Below are positions 1 through 8,126 of a stretch of DNA of 64,000 nucleotides, piece after piece. The notes beneath the pieces were generated by a model. That model had not been told where the DNA came from and did not search any database. It saw only the letters and a list, made by a program, of their open reading frames with translations. Location of the stretch: positions 1 to 64,000 of the forward strand of contig JAEWXF010000028.1 in assembly GCA_023396065.1 (NCBI GenBank), read 5' to 3'. The position numbers and the translations under genes are program-made. Each line of letters opens with the position of its first letter. Within the stretch, counting starts at the first letter, position 1. The stretch is from Methanobacteriota archaeon (lineage in GTDB: Archaea; Halobacteriota; Methanomicrobia; Methanomicrobiales; Methanocorpusculaceae).

Positions 1-373
1 GAAACCGTGCAAAAATCAACAGATAACCGTCAATACAATCCTCTAATCCCTCAATAATCTCCCCGTACGTTGTTCCATATCCGGAAACAGCCGCCTCGTT
101 ATTTTCCACACACCACAAACGGTTTTCCTCATCAAATGACACATCAAAACTCATCGGCTTCAACAGAGAATACCGCCCAATAGCGTTCAGACTCTCAAAC
201 ATGGTTGGAGAAACTGCACCCCTCAGTGTCCGCGTAATAGACTCCTCAACCACATCCCCATACGTCTGATTTCCCCGCCGGAGCTGCATAATTGCGTCCC
301 GGACGTGCGGGGCAACGTAAATGGGAACACGTTTTAGTTTCTCCGGACTGTTTCCCTTCCCCATCGCCTGCAT
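1..373 (-). CDS. Partial RHH/HicB-like antitoxin-type protein
   Basis: The minus-strand frame is open to the window edge, so the C-terminus is missing. The translation begins MQAMGKGNSPEKLKRVPIYV. Residues about 13-45 have the spacing of a ribbon-helix-helix DNA-binding domain (short beta strand, then two helices ending in DVVEESI). Residues about 75-120 resemble the HicB fold: a strand FDVSFDEENRLWCVENN, then GYGTTYGEIIEGLEDCIDGY. This combination is typical of antitoxins or small regulators, but no toxin is visible inside the window; it would lie beyond the left edge. The start is uncertain: ATG at 373 has no clear ribosome site, the frame stays open further upstream, and an in-frame GTG lies inside the end of the next ORF. 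The product is inferred from pattern only. Confidence 0.5.
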   Translation of the reverse strand, partial: MQAMGKGNSPEKLKRVPIYVAPHVRDAIMQLRRGNQTYGDVVEESITRTLRGAVSPTMFESLNAIGRYSLLKPMSFDVSFDEENRLWCVENNEAAVSGYGTTYGEIIEGLEDCIDGYLLIFARF

Positions 374-425
374 AATATCAGATAATGGGGAGGACAAGAT
401 AATAGATTTTTTGTATAAGATACGT

Positions 426-761
426 TCAACTCCTCTCACGTAAAGTATCTTTAAACACATCTGACGAAAAAATTAGGGAAGTGGGGAGTTCTCCGGATCG
501 GATCATCTCCCGGATGACTGCCCGCATCTCTTCTTTCAGCTTGTCTTCACTGGCTGGCGTGCTCTCCCTCCCCATGTGCCTGGGGCGTACTGCCGTAATT
601 GACTCGTCCGGCGCAGGCAGTGTTAATGTTGTAGCTGCTGCATGGTTCGGGAGGCAGACAACCCGGATACCCTGCCGCAGATATTCTCCCCGGCCCCAGA
701 ATTTTTGTGTGCATTTTTCGGGAGGCATTTCACTATCTTTCGCCTGAAATGTACGGCCCAC
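426..761 (-). CDS. Small hypothetical protein, possibly a relic
   Basis: This 111-residue reading frame has no family I recognise. Its second half is charged and predicted helical (KLKEEMRAVIREMIRSGEL, then DVFKDTLRERS) and uses codons like the surrounding real genes. The last 40 residues loosely resemble the N-terminal segment of IS256-type transposases, which would fit the transposase relic directly upstream. It may therefore be debris rather than a gene. The first 30 residues overlap the relic in another frame, so an internal start near 728 is possible. It lies 52 bp upstream of the RHH/HicB-like gene on the same strand. Confidence 0.3.
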   Translation of the reverse strand: MGRTFQAKDSEMPPEKCTQKFWGRGEYLRQGIRVVCLPNHAAATTLTLPAPDESITAVRPRHMGRESTPASEDKLKEEMRAVIREMIRSGELPTSLIFSSDVFKDTLRERS

Positions 762-904
762 ATCTGCCGTGATGCACCCGGAAATGCAGCACCCACTGCC
801 ATCTCTATTCCCCGGCGTCCGACAGAGAAAACACGGTGTACCTCGCAGAGTCCGCGTTCCTGAAAATTCCTGAAAAGAGAAACACCCGTACTCAGAAACT
901 TCAA
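623..904 (-). pseudogene. IS256/Mutator-family transposase relic
   Basis: The 93-residue frame contains a segment running from SVGRRGIEMAVGAAFPGA to RQMWAVHFRR. This fits the Mutator transposase signature D-x3-G-[LIVMF]-x6-[STAV]-aromatic-P-x-A-x2-Q-x-C-x2-H at every fixed position except two: the catalytic Asp is Val and the Cys is Trp. Upstream, LFRNFQERGL matches the helix that normally precedes this signature. Only about a fifth of a transposase remains, the catalytic acid is gone, and the frame stops soon after. It is a dead remnant of an insertion sequence; no terminal inverted repeats were found around it. Confidence 0.65.
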
Positions 905-1057
905 AATCGGCTGTGTATTAAGATCGATGAGTGATTTAACCCAAACTTGTCAGATAGAGTGAGATACAGCAACATCTGACTTGCTTTCATGATCTCCTCT
1001 CCCGCTCGTCCCGATCCGTTTTGACATGTTTTGAGCAACTGAGAAATTCAGAGTGAT

Positions 1058-1080
1058 AAAAATCGCCTTTGGCGATTTTT
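1058..1080. terminator. Perfect hairpin with T-tract
   Basis: AAAAATCGCC and GGCGATTTTT are perfect 10-bp arms around a TTT loop. T-runs flank it in both directions, so it could terminate transcription from either strand. It sits about 90 bp beyond the stop of the minus-strand YhaM-like gene, whose terminator it most likely is. A 12-bp palindrome AAACACGTGTTT lies between the two. Confidence 0.6.
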
Positions 1081-1167
1081 TCTTCGCGCTATTTGGTGCT
1101 ATTCGCGTTTAAAACACGTGTTTCAACAACAAACATGCGACGAGGTGAATTTGGGATTCGCGGTTAA

Positions 1168-2115
1168 TTACACCGCCTTCCAGAGAAACTTCTCGGACCG
1201 CAGCCCCTTCTTCTTCTGACCCTTCGGCGTCTCCGCCACATCATCCACAACACTCCGCAGCTGGGAACTCACCGTATCCGCATAATGCACCACCCAGGCC
1301 TCAGCCGTCAGAGGAATCACATCCCCGTAGGAACCATGATGGGACTGGATAATATGGCGGAGCTGCAGCAGCTGGGAATCAGAGATCAGATTCTTGTACT
1401 CATCAACAAACATAATCCCCATCGTAATATGCTCAATCAGATTATACGTATCATTCGGCACATACCCGTATCCCACCTTATCAAAACAGAAAATCTTCCC
1501 GACATCATGCAGAACCGAACCCGCAATCACCATATCGCGGTTAACCTCCGTCCTCTGCATCGTATCAATCATATTCAGCGCAATCCTCACCGTCTCCAGA
1601 GCATGCTCACACAGACCCCCTGTATACTCATGATGCCGCCGGATAGCAGCCGGACACTCATAAAACCGGCTGTCCAGACAACAGGCAACAAACAGCCGGA
1701 GATCGCCGTTCACAATCCCTGCCACAATTTTCTGAAGTTCCCGGGCATTTCCGGCAACATCCGCAGGCGTATACACAAACTCAGTATCCTGACCCGCCAT
1801 CAGCGGCATAGGACCGCTCAGAAGGGAATCCAGTGTTGCCTTCCCCTCAGAAACAATCTCCATCTCATTATTCTGCATCTGTCGGCACTTCCCGATAACC
1901 GCATATACCATCCCGGTCCTGACCGCACGGGCAGCCGCAACCACCAGTTCATCCGGACCGTACGCCTTGCACTCCATCGTCCCGGATTTATCCGCGAGCG
2001 TCATATGTACAAACCGCTCACCGCGTTTACTCCGGAGATCCGCACGTTTCACCATAAACAGGGACGCAACCGGCATATCAGCCGCAATATCTGCAATATA
2101 CTGTGTCTTCTCCAT
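1168..2115 (-). CDS. YhaM-like OB-fold/HD-domain 3'-5' exoribonuclease
   Basis: The 315-residue protein has an N-terminal OB-fold (about residues 10-95, with GERFVHMTLADKSGTMECKA) and a C-terminal HD phosphohydrolase domain (about 155-295). HD metal ligands are visible in order: YTGGLCEHALETV, LHDVGKIF, IEHITMG, IIQSHHGSYG and HYADTVSSQL. This order and length match the YhaM/CBF1 family, which trims RNA or single-stranded DNA from the 3' end with divalent metal ions. It is a soluble cytoplasmic protein by sequence. The gene stands alone and is divergent from the acetyltransferase at 2211. The family assignment is firm; the substrate is inferred. Confidence 0.85.
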   Translation of the reverse strand: MEKTQYIADIAADMPVASLFMVKRADLRSKRGERFVHMTLADKSGTMECKAYGPDELVVAAARAVRTGMVYAVIGKCRQMQNNEMEIVSEGKATLDSLLSGPMPLMAGQDTEFVYTPADVAGNARELQKIVAGIVNGDLRLFVACCLDSRFYECPAAIRRHHEYTGGLCEHALETVRIALNMIDTMQRTEVNRDMVIAGSVLHDVGKIFCFDKVGYGYVPNDTYNLIEHITMGIMFVDEYKNLISDSQLLQLRHIIQSHHGSYGDVIPLTAEAWVVHYADTVSSQLRSVVDDVAETPKGQKKKGLRSEKFLWKAV

Positions 2116-2179
2116 ATGACTCCCTCTCTATACGCAGTGACCGGATGAATACATTCGTATTCAGAAAACACAACACGTC

Positions 2180-2187
2180 TATAAATA
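2180..2187 (+). promoter_or_regulatory. TATA box of the acetyltransferase gene
   Basis: TATAAATA lies about 25-30 bp before the ATG at 2211. That is where an archaeal TATA box would place the transcription start essentially on the start codon, so the mRNA is probably leaderless. It also supports choosing ATG 2211 over upstream in-frame starts. Confidence 0.6.
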
Positions 2188-2210
2188 CCGGCATATCGAT
2201 ACACACATGT

Positions 2211-2699
2211 ATGCAAATCACCTGCAAACCCTACACACCGGAGGACGCAGCCCAGATCACCGCAATCTGGAATGAAATCGTTGTCGCAGCAAACGCGTTC
2301 CCGCAGGAACAGCCCTTCACCATAGAAGAAGCAAACCGGTTTTTCCTGAGCCAGACCGCGACAATCTGTGCCTGGGACGGAGAAACCCTTGTCGGATTTT
2401 ACATCCTGCATGACAACAACGTCGGCCGCTGTTCCCACACCGCAAACGCCTCCTACGGCGTCGTCGCCGCCGCACAGGGAAAAGGTATCGGAAAACTGCT
2501 GGTCAGTCACTCCCTTGCAAAAGCAAAAGAATGCGGATACAAAGGACTGCAGTACAACGCCGTCGTCAAAACAAACTACCATGCAGTCATCCTCTACCTC
2601 AAACTGGGATTCTCGGTCATCGGCACAATCCCCGGCGGATACAGACTCGCCGACGGCAGCTATGAAGACCTGCTGATCTTCCACACAAAAACAGCATAA
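2211..2699 (+). CDS. GNAT-family N-acetyltransferase
   Basis: The protein has 162 residues from ATG 2211 (MQITCKPYTPEDAAQ). The upstream in-frame extension is not conserved-looking and would contain the promoter. The acetyl-CoA binding motif A is visible as YGVVAAAQGKGIGKLLVSHS, with the preceding strand VGFYILHDNN and a C-terminal LKLGFSVIGTIPGGYRL typical of the fold. Length and layout are those of phosphinothricin-acetyltransferase-like GNATs that acetylate small amines. The substrate cannot be told from sequence. The gene is monocistronic, with a TATA box immediately upstream. Confidence 0.85.
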   Translation: MQITCKPYTPEDAAQITAIWNEIVVAANAFPQEQPFTIEEANRFFLSQTATICAWDGETLVGFYILHDNNVGRCSHTANASYGVVAAAQGKGIGKLLVSHSLAKAKECGYKGLQYNAVVKTNYHAVILYLKLGFSVIGTIPGGYRLADGSYEDLLIFHTKTA

Positions 2700-2789
2700 A
2701 GCCTCCCTCATCCCCTGAAAATATCCGGGATGTGAAAAAATTCATACGATTCTTTCCCGGAAAATCTTCTGCGTCCCGCGGCCAGGCTC

Positions 2790-3584
2790 CTAGCGGATAA
2801 TCCTCGCCACCGCCGCATAGACCGGCATCTTAACGATCTTCACACAAACTCCCACAAGAATTGCGGCGGCCACCGTTCCCTCCCGTACACCGTACACCGT
2901 CGAAAACATCAGCAGGGAAAGAACAATCGAACTGACCACCAGACTGACATCCACCACAATCTTCACCATCCCGAACTCCGCATGGAACCTGCGGACTGCT
3001 GCCGTAATCATCCCTTCGCTCGCCATCATCAAAACATTCGGTGCCACCTCAAAACAGATACCAATACTCAGCAGAACACAGCTGACAACCAGCAGCAGCC
3101 ACTGTTCCGGATAATTTCCCGGCACAAGCCACTCCGTCAGTGCAAGGGTACAGTCAATACATGCGCCAAACACCACCGCCGCCGCCAGCTGCAGCAGCTG
3201 GATTCCCTCAAACTCTCTTCGCATCAGAAGAAACTCGATCAGCAGAAACCCTGCATGCAAAAGAATCGTTAGCATCCCAACCGTCAGCGGAACCCCGAGA
3301 CTCACCACATACGGCAGACTTGAAATCGGCGTAATCCCCATATCGGCCCTGATCGACAGGGCAATCCCCAGCGCCATGATGAACAGTCCGAAGACAAAAA
3401 CACAATATCTTCGGGCTAATTTGAAATAGACATCCTTCGGTTGCGTGGATCTATATTCGCAGGATGAGTATTTGGAAATATCCTGACTTTGCCACCAGAC
3501 TCCTCTTTGTTTCGGACTGCATCCGCTGGAGTTACAGATATTTTTTGGCATGTTAGAATTTGACAGATAAAATGGAATACCCAC
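2790..3584 (-). CDS. YitT/YczE-type integral membrane protein
   Basis: From about residue 60 the protein has five or six hydrophobic helices. The first, YCVFVFGLFIMALGIALSIR, is followed by ADMGITPISSLPYVVSLG, the hallmark of the YczE/DUF6198 branch of YitT-like membrane proteins. These are small bacterial and archaeal inner-membrane proteins of unknown transport or sensing role. The first 55 residues are polar, Cys- and Ser-rich and unlike the family, so true translation probably begins nearer the first helix; no good internal Met is present and a non-ATG start is possible. The gene is divergent from the MutY-like gene, with a dyad element between them. Confidence 0.65.
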   Translation of the reverse strand: MGIPFYLSNSNMPKNICNSSGCSPKQRGVWWQSQDISKYSSCEYRSTQPKDVYFKLARRYCVFVFGLFIMALGIALSIRADMGITPISSLPYVVSLGVPLTVGMLTILLHAGFLLIEFLLMRREFEGIQLLQLAAAVVFGACIDCTLALTEWLVPGNYPEQWLLLVVSCVLLSIGICFEVAPNVLMMASEGMITAAVRRFHAEFGMVKIVVDVSLVVSSIVLSLLMFSTVYGVREGTVAAAILVGVCVKIVKMPVYAAVARIIR

Positions 3585-3648
3585 GTAAGTTTAAAATTTT
3601 GTTCGTATTTAGATATGTTTTTCGGGATTACTTTGATATTATGAAGAA

Positions 3649-3713
3649 AATAAACCGCGAATCCACGCGAATGCCAGATTCGCGGCCCGCGTAGCGGGCA
3701 TTCGCGGTTTATT
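3649..3713. repeat. REP-like nested dyad element
   Basis: AATAAACCGCGAAT (3649-3662) is the exact inverse of ATTCGCGGTTTATT (3700-3713). Inside, CGCGAATGCC pairs with GGCATTCGCG and CCCGC-GTA-GCGGG forms a small hairpin, so the element can fold in more than one way. The core ATTCGCGGTTWA recurs near 1155 and, with one change, near 1100. It lies between two divergent genes. Function is unknown; a short repetitive extragenic element is the simplest reading. Confidence 0.5.
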
Positions 3714-3758
3714 CAACTTTATACATCCAAGGATTCCCGAAAAACCATTTTCAACCTA

Positions 3759-4709
3759 GTGTCAAATTCAGGAAATATGGGGCTGCCTATCTCAAACTAT
3801 TTCCCTCATCCCTTCAAACAAACATACATGTCAGCTCTCCTCATCTCCGAATTTCGCCGCAGATTTGCGGAAAACGGGATGACGCAGGACCTCATCACCG
3901 ACTTCCGGCAGGACGTCATGGAGTTCTACGAAACCAAAGGCCGCCATGACATGGAATGGCGGCACACCACCGACCCGTACCACATCGTCGTCTCTGAAAT
4001 CATGCTCCAGCAGACCCAGGTCCCCCGGGTAGCCCGGATATATCCGGCGTTCATCCAAAAATTCCCGGACTTCTCCTCCCTTGCCGCTGCTCCACAGACC
4101 GAACTGCTGGCCGCATGGCAGGGAATGGGATACAACCGGCGTGCCCTCAGCCTCCAGAAACTTGCCGCCGCCGTCATCCGTGACTACGGCGGCGTTCTCC
4201 CGGACGACCCCGGTCTCCTCAAAACACTCCCCGGACTCGGACCCGCCACCGCATCCTCCATCGCAGCCTTCGCCTTTAACCAGCCCGTAGTCTTCATCGA
4301 AACAAACATCAGGCGTATCTTCATTCACTACTTCTTCCCTGACAACGCAGTCGTCGACGACCGGGAACTCTATCCGCTGGTAGAAGCCTGCCTTCTTCCG
4401 GGCAACTCCCGCGAATGGTACTGGGCCCTCATGGACCTCGGAACCGCCCTCAAAACGGCGGTCCCCAACCCCAACCGCCGAAGCAGACAGTACGTCAGAC
4501 AATCATCCTTCGCCGGCTCCGACCGGCAGATTCGCGGCGCACTCCTGAAACAGCTCCTTGCCTTAGGGAAAGCCGACGCCCGGACACTGGCCGGCCTCAC
4601 CGGGGCGGACGAAACGCGGGTTGCAGGCATTCTTCAGGACATGACCAGTGAAGGATTCTTCGTCCGGGAACCCGACGCCACCTACACTATTCAGAAACAG
4701 CAGCCATGA
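3759..4709 (+). CDS. mutY: MutY-like adenine glycosylase without Fe-S cluster
   Basis: This is a HhH-GPD superfamily base-excision glycosylase. Numbering from 3759, the catalytic glutamate is E80 in SEIMLQQTQV and the helix-hairpin-helix is LPGLGPATASS (157-167). The conserved catalytic aspartate, which follows 101 residues after that Glu in E. coli MutY, is here Glu at 181 (FIETNIRR), at exactly the same spacing. The C-x6-C-x2-C-x5-C cluster loop is absent: after WYWALMDLGTALKTAVPNPN there are no cysteines. Instead of a MutT-like domain the last 60 residues look like a winged helix. ATGs at 3777, 3828 and 3879 are alternative starts. The gene overlaps the next by four bases (ATGA). Confidence 0.75.
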   Translation: MSNSGNMGLPISNYFPHPFKQTYMSALLISEFRRRFAENGMTQDLITDFRQDVMEFYETKGRHDMEWRHTTDPYHIVVSEIMLQQTQVPRVARIYPAFIQKFPDFSSLAAAPQTELLAAWQGMGYNRRALSLQKLAAAVIRDYGGVLPDDPGLLKTLPGLGPATASSIAAFAFNQPVVFIETNIRRIFIHYFFPDNAVVDDRELYPLVEACLLPGNSREWYWALMDLGTALKTAVPNPNRRSRQYVRQSSFAGSDRQIRGALLKQLLALGKADARTLAGLTGADETRVAGILQDMTSEGFFVREPDATYTIQKQQP

Positions 4710-5476
4710 AAGAGACACTCATACGAACTATCCGGGACTTTGTCAAATTCCGGTCAGAACAAACCGGGAACACCGCGATGTGGGGCGAACCCCTGACCGG
4801 GTTTGCCGATGCAGCTGACCCGGCATTCGCCGACCTCAGAATACTCGTCAGACCCGACCATCAGCTTCCCCGCGACGTCCTGCCCGGCGTACGAACCGTC
4901 CTTTCCTATTACGTTCCCATCCGGCCGGAAATCTCCAAAACGAACATCGGCGGAACGGTCGCGTCCGCTGAGTGGGCAAACGCCTACACCGAAACGAACC
5001 TCCTCTTTGCAGCCCTCAACACGGAACTGATCGAACTGATCCGGCAGCAGGGATATGAAGCCGCCGTCCCGGACGGAGCAACCCTGTTCGACGAAACCCT
5101 CCTCAAAAGCAGATGGTCCCAGCGGCACGTCGCCCGCATCGCAGGACTTGGCAGCTTCGGCAAAAACAACATGCTGATCACCACATCCGGCTGCTGCGGC
5201 AGATTCAGTTCACTCGTTACCACGTTTCCCGCAGACCCGTATTCTGAAAAAGCCGGAGAGTACTGCCTCTGGAAAACATCAGGCGGCACACAATGCGGGC
5301 TCTGCATCCGGCGCTGCCCTGCAAAAGCCCTGACCGCTGACGGATTTGACCGCAGAAAATGTTATGCCCTCTGCCGGGAAAACGAGAGCCGCTTCCCTGG
5401 TTCTGACGTCTGCGGAAAATGCGTCGCCGGTCTTCCCTGCGGATACCGGATACCCCCGCAAAAACAACAGCGCTGA
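4706..5476 (+). CDS. QueG-like 4Fe-4S protein
   Basis: This 256-residue protein resembles the ferredoxin-containing half of epoxyqueuosine reductase. It has the family motif RHVARIAGLGSFGKNNMLIT, then TTFPADPYSE, then a cluster motif CGLCIRRCPAKAL and a second Cys set CYALCRE and CGKCVAGLPC. It is clearly shorter than true QueG, and archaea generally make archaeosine rather than queuosine. It is therefore a homologue of unknown redox role rather than a proven queuosine enzyme. Translation is probably coupled to the MutY-like gene through the ATGA overlap, and the helicase follows within 45 bp, suggesting one operon. Confidence 0.75.
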   Translation: MKETLIRTIRDFVKFRSEQTGNTAMWGEPLTGFADAADPAFADLRILVRPDHQLPRDVLPGVRTVLSYYVPIRPEISKTNIGGTVASAEWANAYTETNLLFAALNTELIELIRQQGYEAAVPDGATLFDETLLKSRWSQRHVARIAGLGSFGKNNMLITTSGCCGRFSSLVTTFPADPYSEKAGEYCLWKTSGGTQCGLCIRRCPAKALTADGFDRRKCYALCRENESRFPGSDVCGKCVAGLPCGYRIPPQKQQR

Positions 5477-5519
5477 TTGGACACATTCAAGCCCCTGCCC
5501 CGCCAATACTACTATACCA

Positions 5520-7532
5520 ATGAGTTCCATCGCCGATTACTTCCCCTACCAGTCCTACCGCAAAAACCAAAAGGAAATGCTGGAAGCAGTAGCAAAAACT
5601 GCACGGGAAGGCGGCATTGTAATGGTCGACGCCCCGACCGGCAGCGGAAAGTCCAGCGTCATCGCTCCCTTACTTGCCGAAGCAAACGGCAAAAAAATCT
5701 TCGTCGCCGTTCGGACCATCTCCCAGCTGCAGATATTTATCCGCGAACTCGACCTCATCCGCCAGAAAAAAAAGCCGGACCTCAAGTTCACCTACCTCAT
5801 CGGCAAAGGAAACATGTGTCCCCTCGGCGGCTTCGGCGACGTCTACCGCAGATGTGAAGGCGTCAAAGCATTCTCCACCTCTCTCATGCAGGAACGGGCC
5901 GACCGCGGCTCCCTCGTCCCCGCGAAAGACAAAATCATTCAGGAACAGCTCCGCAGACAGGACAAGGAACACCCCATGCTCTGCCCCTACTTCATCAACA
6001 GCCGCATGTTCATCCAGGCCGATGACGGCGGCAGGCGCATGATTCACACCCCCGACATGCGGAAAAAAACCGAAACCGCTCAGAAAACCGTCGTCACCCC
6101 GGGCAACCTTCATGAATTTGCCGGAAATGTTTGTCCCTATGACCTCATGCTCAACGCCGCACGCGGCGCAGACATCGTCATCCTCAACTATCACCACCTC
6201 TTCAACGACGACATCCGCGAACAGCTCTACATCACCCTCCAGTGTGAGCCGACCGACGTCATGCTCCTCCTCGACGAAGCCCACAACCTCGGCGACGTCG
6301 TTCAGGGAATTCAAAGCATCCGGCTCAGCGAAACTGATATCGAAAATGCATCCCATGAACTTGCATCTCTCCGGGGAAAAGTCCGCGGAGCCGATGCCGT
6401 CCGGCACGTCCTCCCCCGCATCGCCGACTTCATGAACGGTCTCAAGCGTTCCAACGAAGTGGAAGACTGGTTCGATCCGGCAATCTTCAACCGGCTGCTC
6501 ATCAAAGGTTCCCTCTACTCCAAACTTGACGACATCCTCGACGACCTCATGGCAATCAAGGAAACCCTGCGGGAGGCCAGTATCCAGAAAGCCGAGTACC
6601 GGGAAACCGCCATCGAACGGCTCTGTGAATTCCTTCTCAGAATCTACCGGTCCTCTTCGGATCCGGCATACCTCACCGTCTATGTGAAGGACGCAGATGC
6701 GGTAACGCTCGAAGTCCGCAACATCGACCCTGCCGGACGGCTGCAGGAGATGGTGTCCATGCATGCCGCAACTGTTCTCATCAGCGGCACCCTGTCGCCT
6801 GTTGAGTCCTACCGCCGCTACTACTTCGGTGAGATGCCGGTTACAACCCTGTCGATTGCAAACGCTTTCCCGAAGGAAAACCGGCTGGTTCTCGGCGCAC
6901 GCGACATCACCACGGCATTTTCCAAACGGCAGAACGCGGACAACACCAAAGCCATTACCGAATACATCCTGTCTTTTTGCAGGCTTCCGGGAAACATCGC
7001 AGTTTACTTCCCGTCCTATCAGATGCAGACCCAGTTTGCCAGGCTTTGTGAGGGAAAAATCCGCGGTAAACAGGTATTCATTGAACCCAGAGAAACCGAG
7101 GAGGCAAACGCCGCACTCCGGGAGTTCATACAGCTGCCCGCCCGGCGGAAGTCCGGCGTTATGCTTGCCGTCTGTGGCGGAAAATGGAGTGAGGGTCTTG
7201 ATTACCGGGGCGATCAGCTTACAGCAGCGATGGTTATCGGTCTCCCGCTTGCTCCGTTCACGCAGGTCCGCCGTATGGTGAACAGTTACTTCAGACGAAA
7301 GTTCGGGGCGGAAGGGGAGTTTATTGCCTACACGCTTCCGGCCGTCAACAAAGCGATGCAGGCACTCGGCCGGGTTCTCCGTACCGAAACCGACCGGGGT
7401 GTTTTGATTCTCGGGGAGGAACGGTTCCTTGACCCCGAAATCTACGGAGGACTGCCGCCATGGATGCAGGCCGAGATGAAAGAGTGTGATGTTGACACTC
7501 TCCCGACCGTTCTTGCAAAGTGGAAGGGATAA
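5520..7532 (+). CDS. XPD/DinG-family Fe-S DNA helicase
   Basis: The 670-residue superfamily 2 helicase starts at ATG 5520 (MSSIADYFPYQSYRKNQ); earlier in-frame codons overlap the previous gene. It has Walker A DAPTGSGKSS near residue 39, DEAHNLGD (motif II), SGTLSP (motif III region) and the C-terminal GGKWSEGLDYRG and ALGRVLRTETDRG (motifs V and VI). Four cysteines (NMCPLGG, RRCEGV, MLCPYF, NVCPYD) lie between Walker A and DEAH where XPD and DinG carry their 4Fe-4S cluster. It should unwind DNA 5' to 3' in repair. It is followed 4 bp later by ogt, so repair genes are grouped here. Confidence 0.9.
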   Translation: MSSIADYFPYQSYRKNQKEMLEAVAKTAREGGIVMVDAPTGSGKSSVIAPLLAEANGKKIFVAVRTISQLQIFIRELDLIRQKKKPDLKFTYLIGKGNMCPLGGFGDVYRRCEGVKAFSTSLMQERADRGSLVPAKDKIIQEQLRRQDKEHPMLCPYFINSRMFIQADDGGRRMIHTPDMRKKTETAQKTVVTPGNLHEFAGNVCPYDLMLNAARGADIVILNYHHLFNDDIREQLYITLQCEPTDVMLLLDEAHNLGDVVQGIQSIRLSETDIENASHELASLRGKVRGADAVRHVLPRIADFMNGLKRSNEVEDWFDPAIFNRLLIKGSLYSKLDDILDDLMAIKETLREASIQKAEYRETAIERLCEFLLRIYRSSSDPAYLTVYVKDADAVTLEVRNIDPAGRLQEMVSMHAATVLISGTLSPVESYRRYYFGEMPVTTLSIANAFPKENRLVLGARDITTAFSKRQNADNTKAITEYILSFCRLPGNIAVYFPSYQMQTQFARLCEGKIRGKQVFIEPRETEEANAALREFIQLPARRKSGVMLAVCGGKWSEGLDYRGDQLTAAMVIGLPLAPFTQVRRMVNSYFRRKFGAEGEFIAYTLPAVNKAMQALGRVLRTETDRGVLILGEERFLDPEIYGGLPPWMQAEMKECDVDTLPTVLAKWKG

Positions 7533-7536
7533 AGTC

Positions 7537-7974
7537 ATGCAGAACGGTTCGTGTATGTTCGGGCTGTGGCGTGTTGCTGTTGCCTGGGAGGGAAATGTTG
7601 TCTACCGCGTGTGGTTTGGAAGATCCGGCCCGGAAGGTGCGGTTCCCCTGGCGTTCACCCGGTTTCTTGCAGGGAAAACCGATTCATTTGCCCCGCTGGT
7701 TTCCGCGGCGGTTGACGGAGAGTCCGTATACGCAAAAATCTATGCCGCCGTTGCGGAAATTCCCTACGGGGAAACCCGGACATATGCACAGATCGCTGTT
7801 CTGGCCGGAACGCACCCGCGGGTTGTGGGAAACGCGATGGCACGAAATCCTACACCACTGATTGTTCCCTGTCACCGTGTTGTGGCATCCGACGGAAGTC
7901 TCGGCGGATTCACCCCGGATCTCTCGATAAAAACCGGACTGCTTGCTCTGGAAAAGAGTCATACACGTTCATAA
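7537..7974 (+). CDS. ogt: Methylated-DNA-protein cysteine methyltransferase
   Basis: The protein is 145 residues long from ATG 7537 (MQNGSCMFGLW). The active-site motif is IVPCHRVVASDGSLGGF, with the methyl-accepting Cys in PCHRV. The preceding helix-turn-helix is IPYGETRTYAQIAVLAGTHP with the arginine finger region VVGNAMARNP. It removes alkyl groups from O6-alkylguanine by irreversible transfer to Cys. It starts four bases after the helicase stop, so it is very probably in the same operon. Confidence 0.92.
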   Translation: MQNGSCMFGLWRVAVAWEGNVVYRVWFGRSGPEGAVPLAFTRFLAGKTDSFAPLVSAAVDGESVYAKIYAAVAEIPYGETRTYAQIAVLAGTHPRVVGNAMARNPTPLIVPCHRVVASDGSLGGFTPDLSIKTGLLALEKSHTRS

Positions 7975-8126
7975 TACGTCGCGACCTCAGGGATTTTGGG
8001 ATGTTACCTCGTGTTTTCTGAGGGATGGGGAATAGATTCATATTCCTGTTCTGAATATTTGGCGGATTCTTGCGTCTACCGGCATTTCTGTGGGTGTGTC
8101 TCTGCTGGATTTTGGGTGATATTTTT

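Noticed and set aside
5670..7538. 622-codon open frame on the minus strand
   Set aside because: It lies opposite the helicase gene, whose motifs are unambiguous; the antisense product has no motif.
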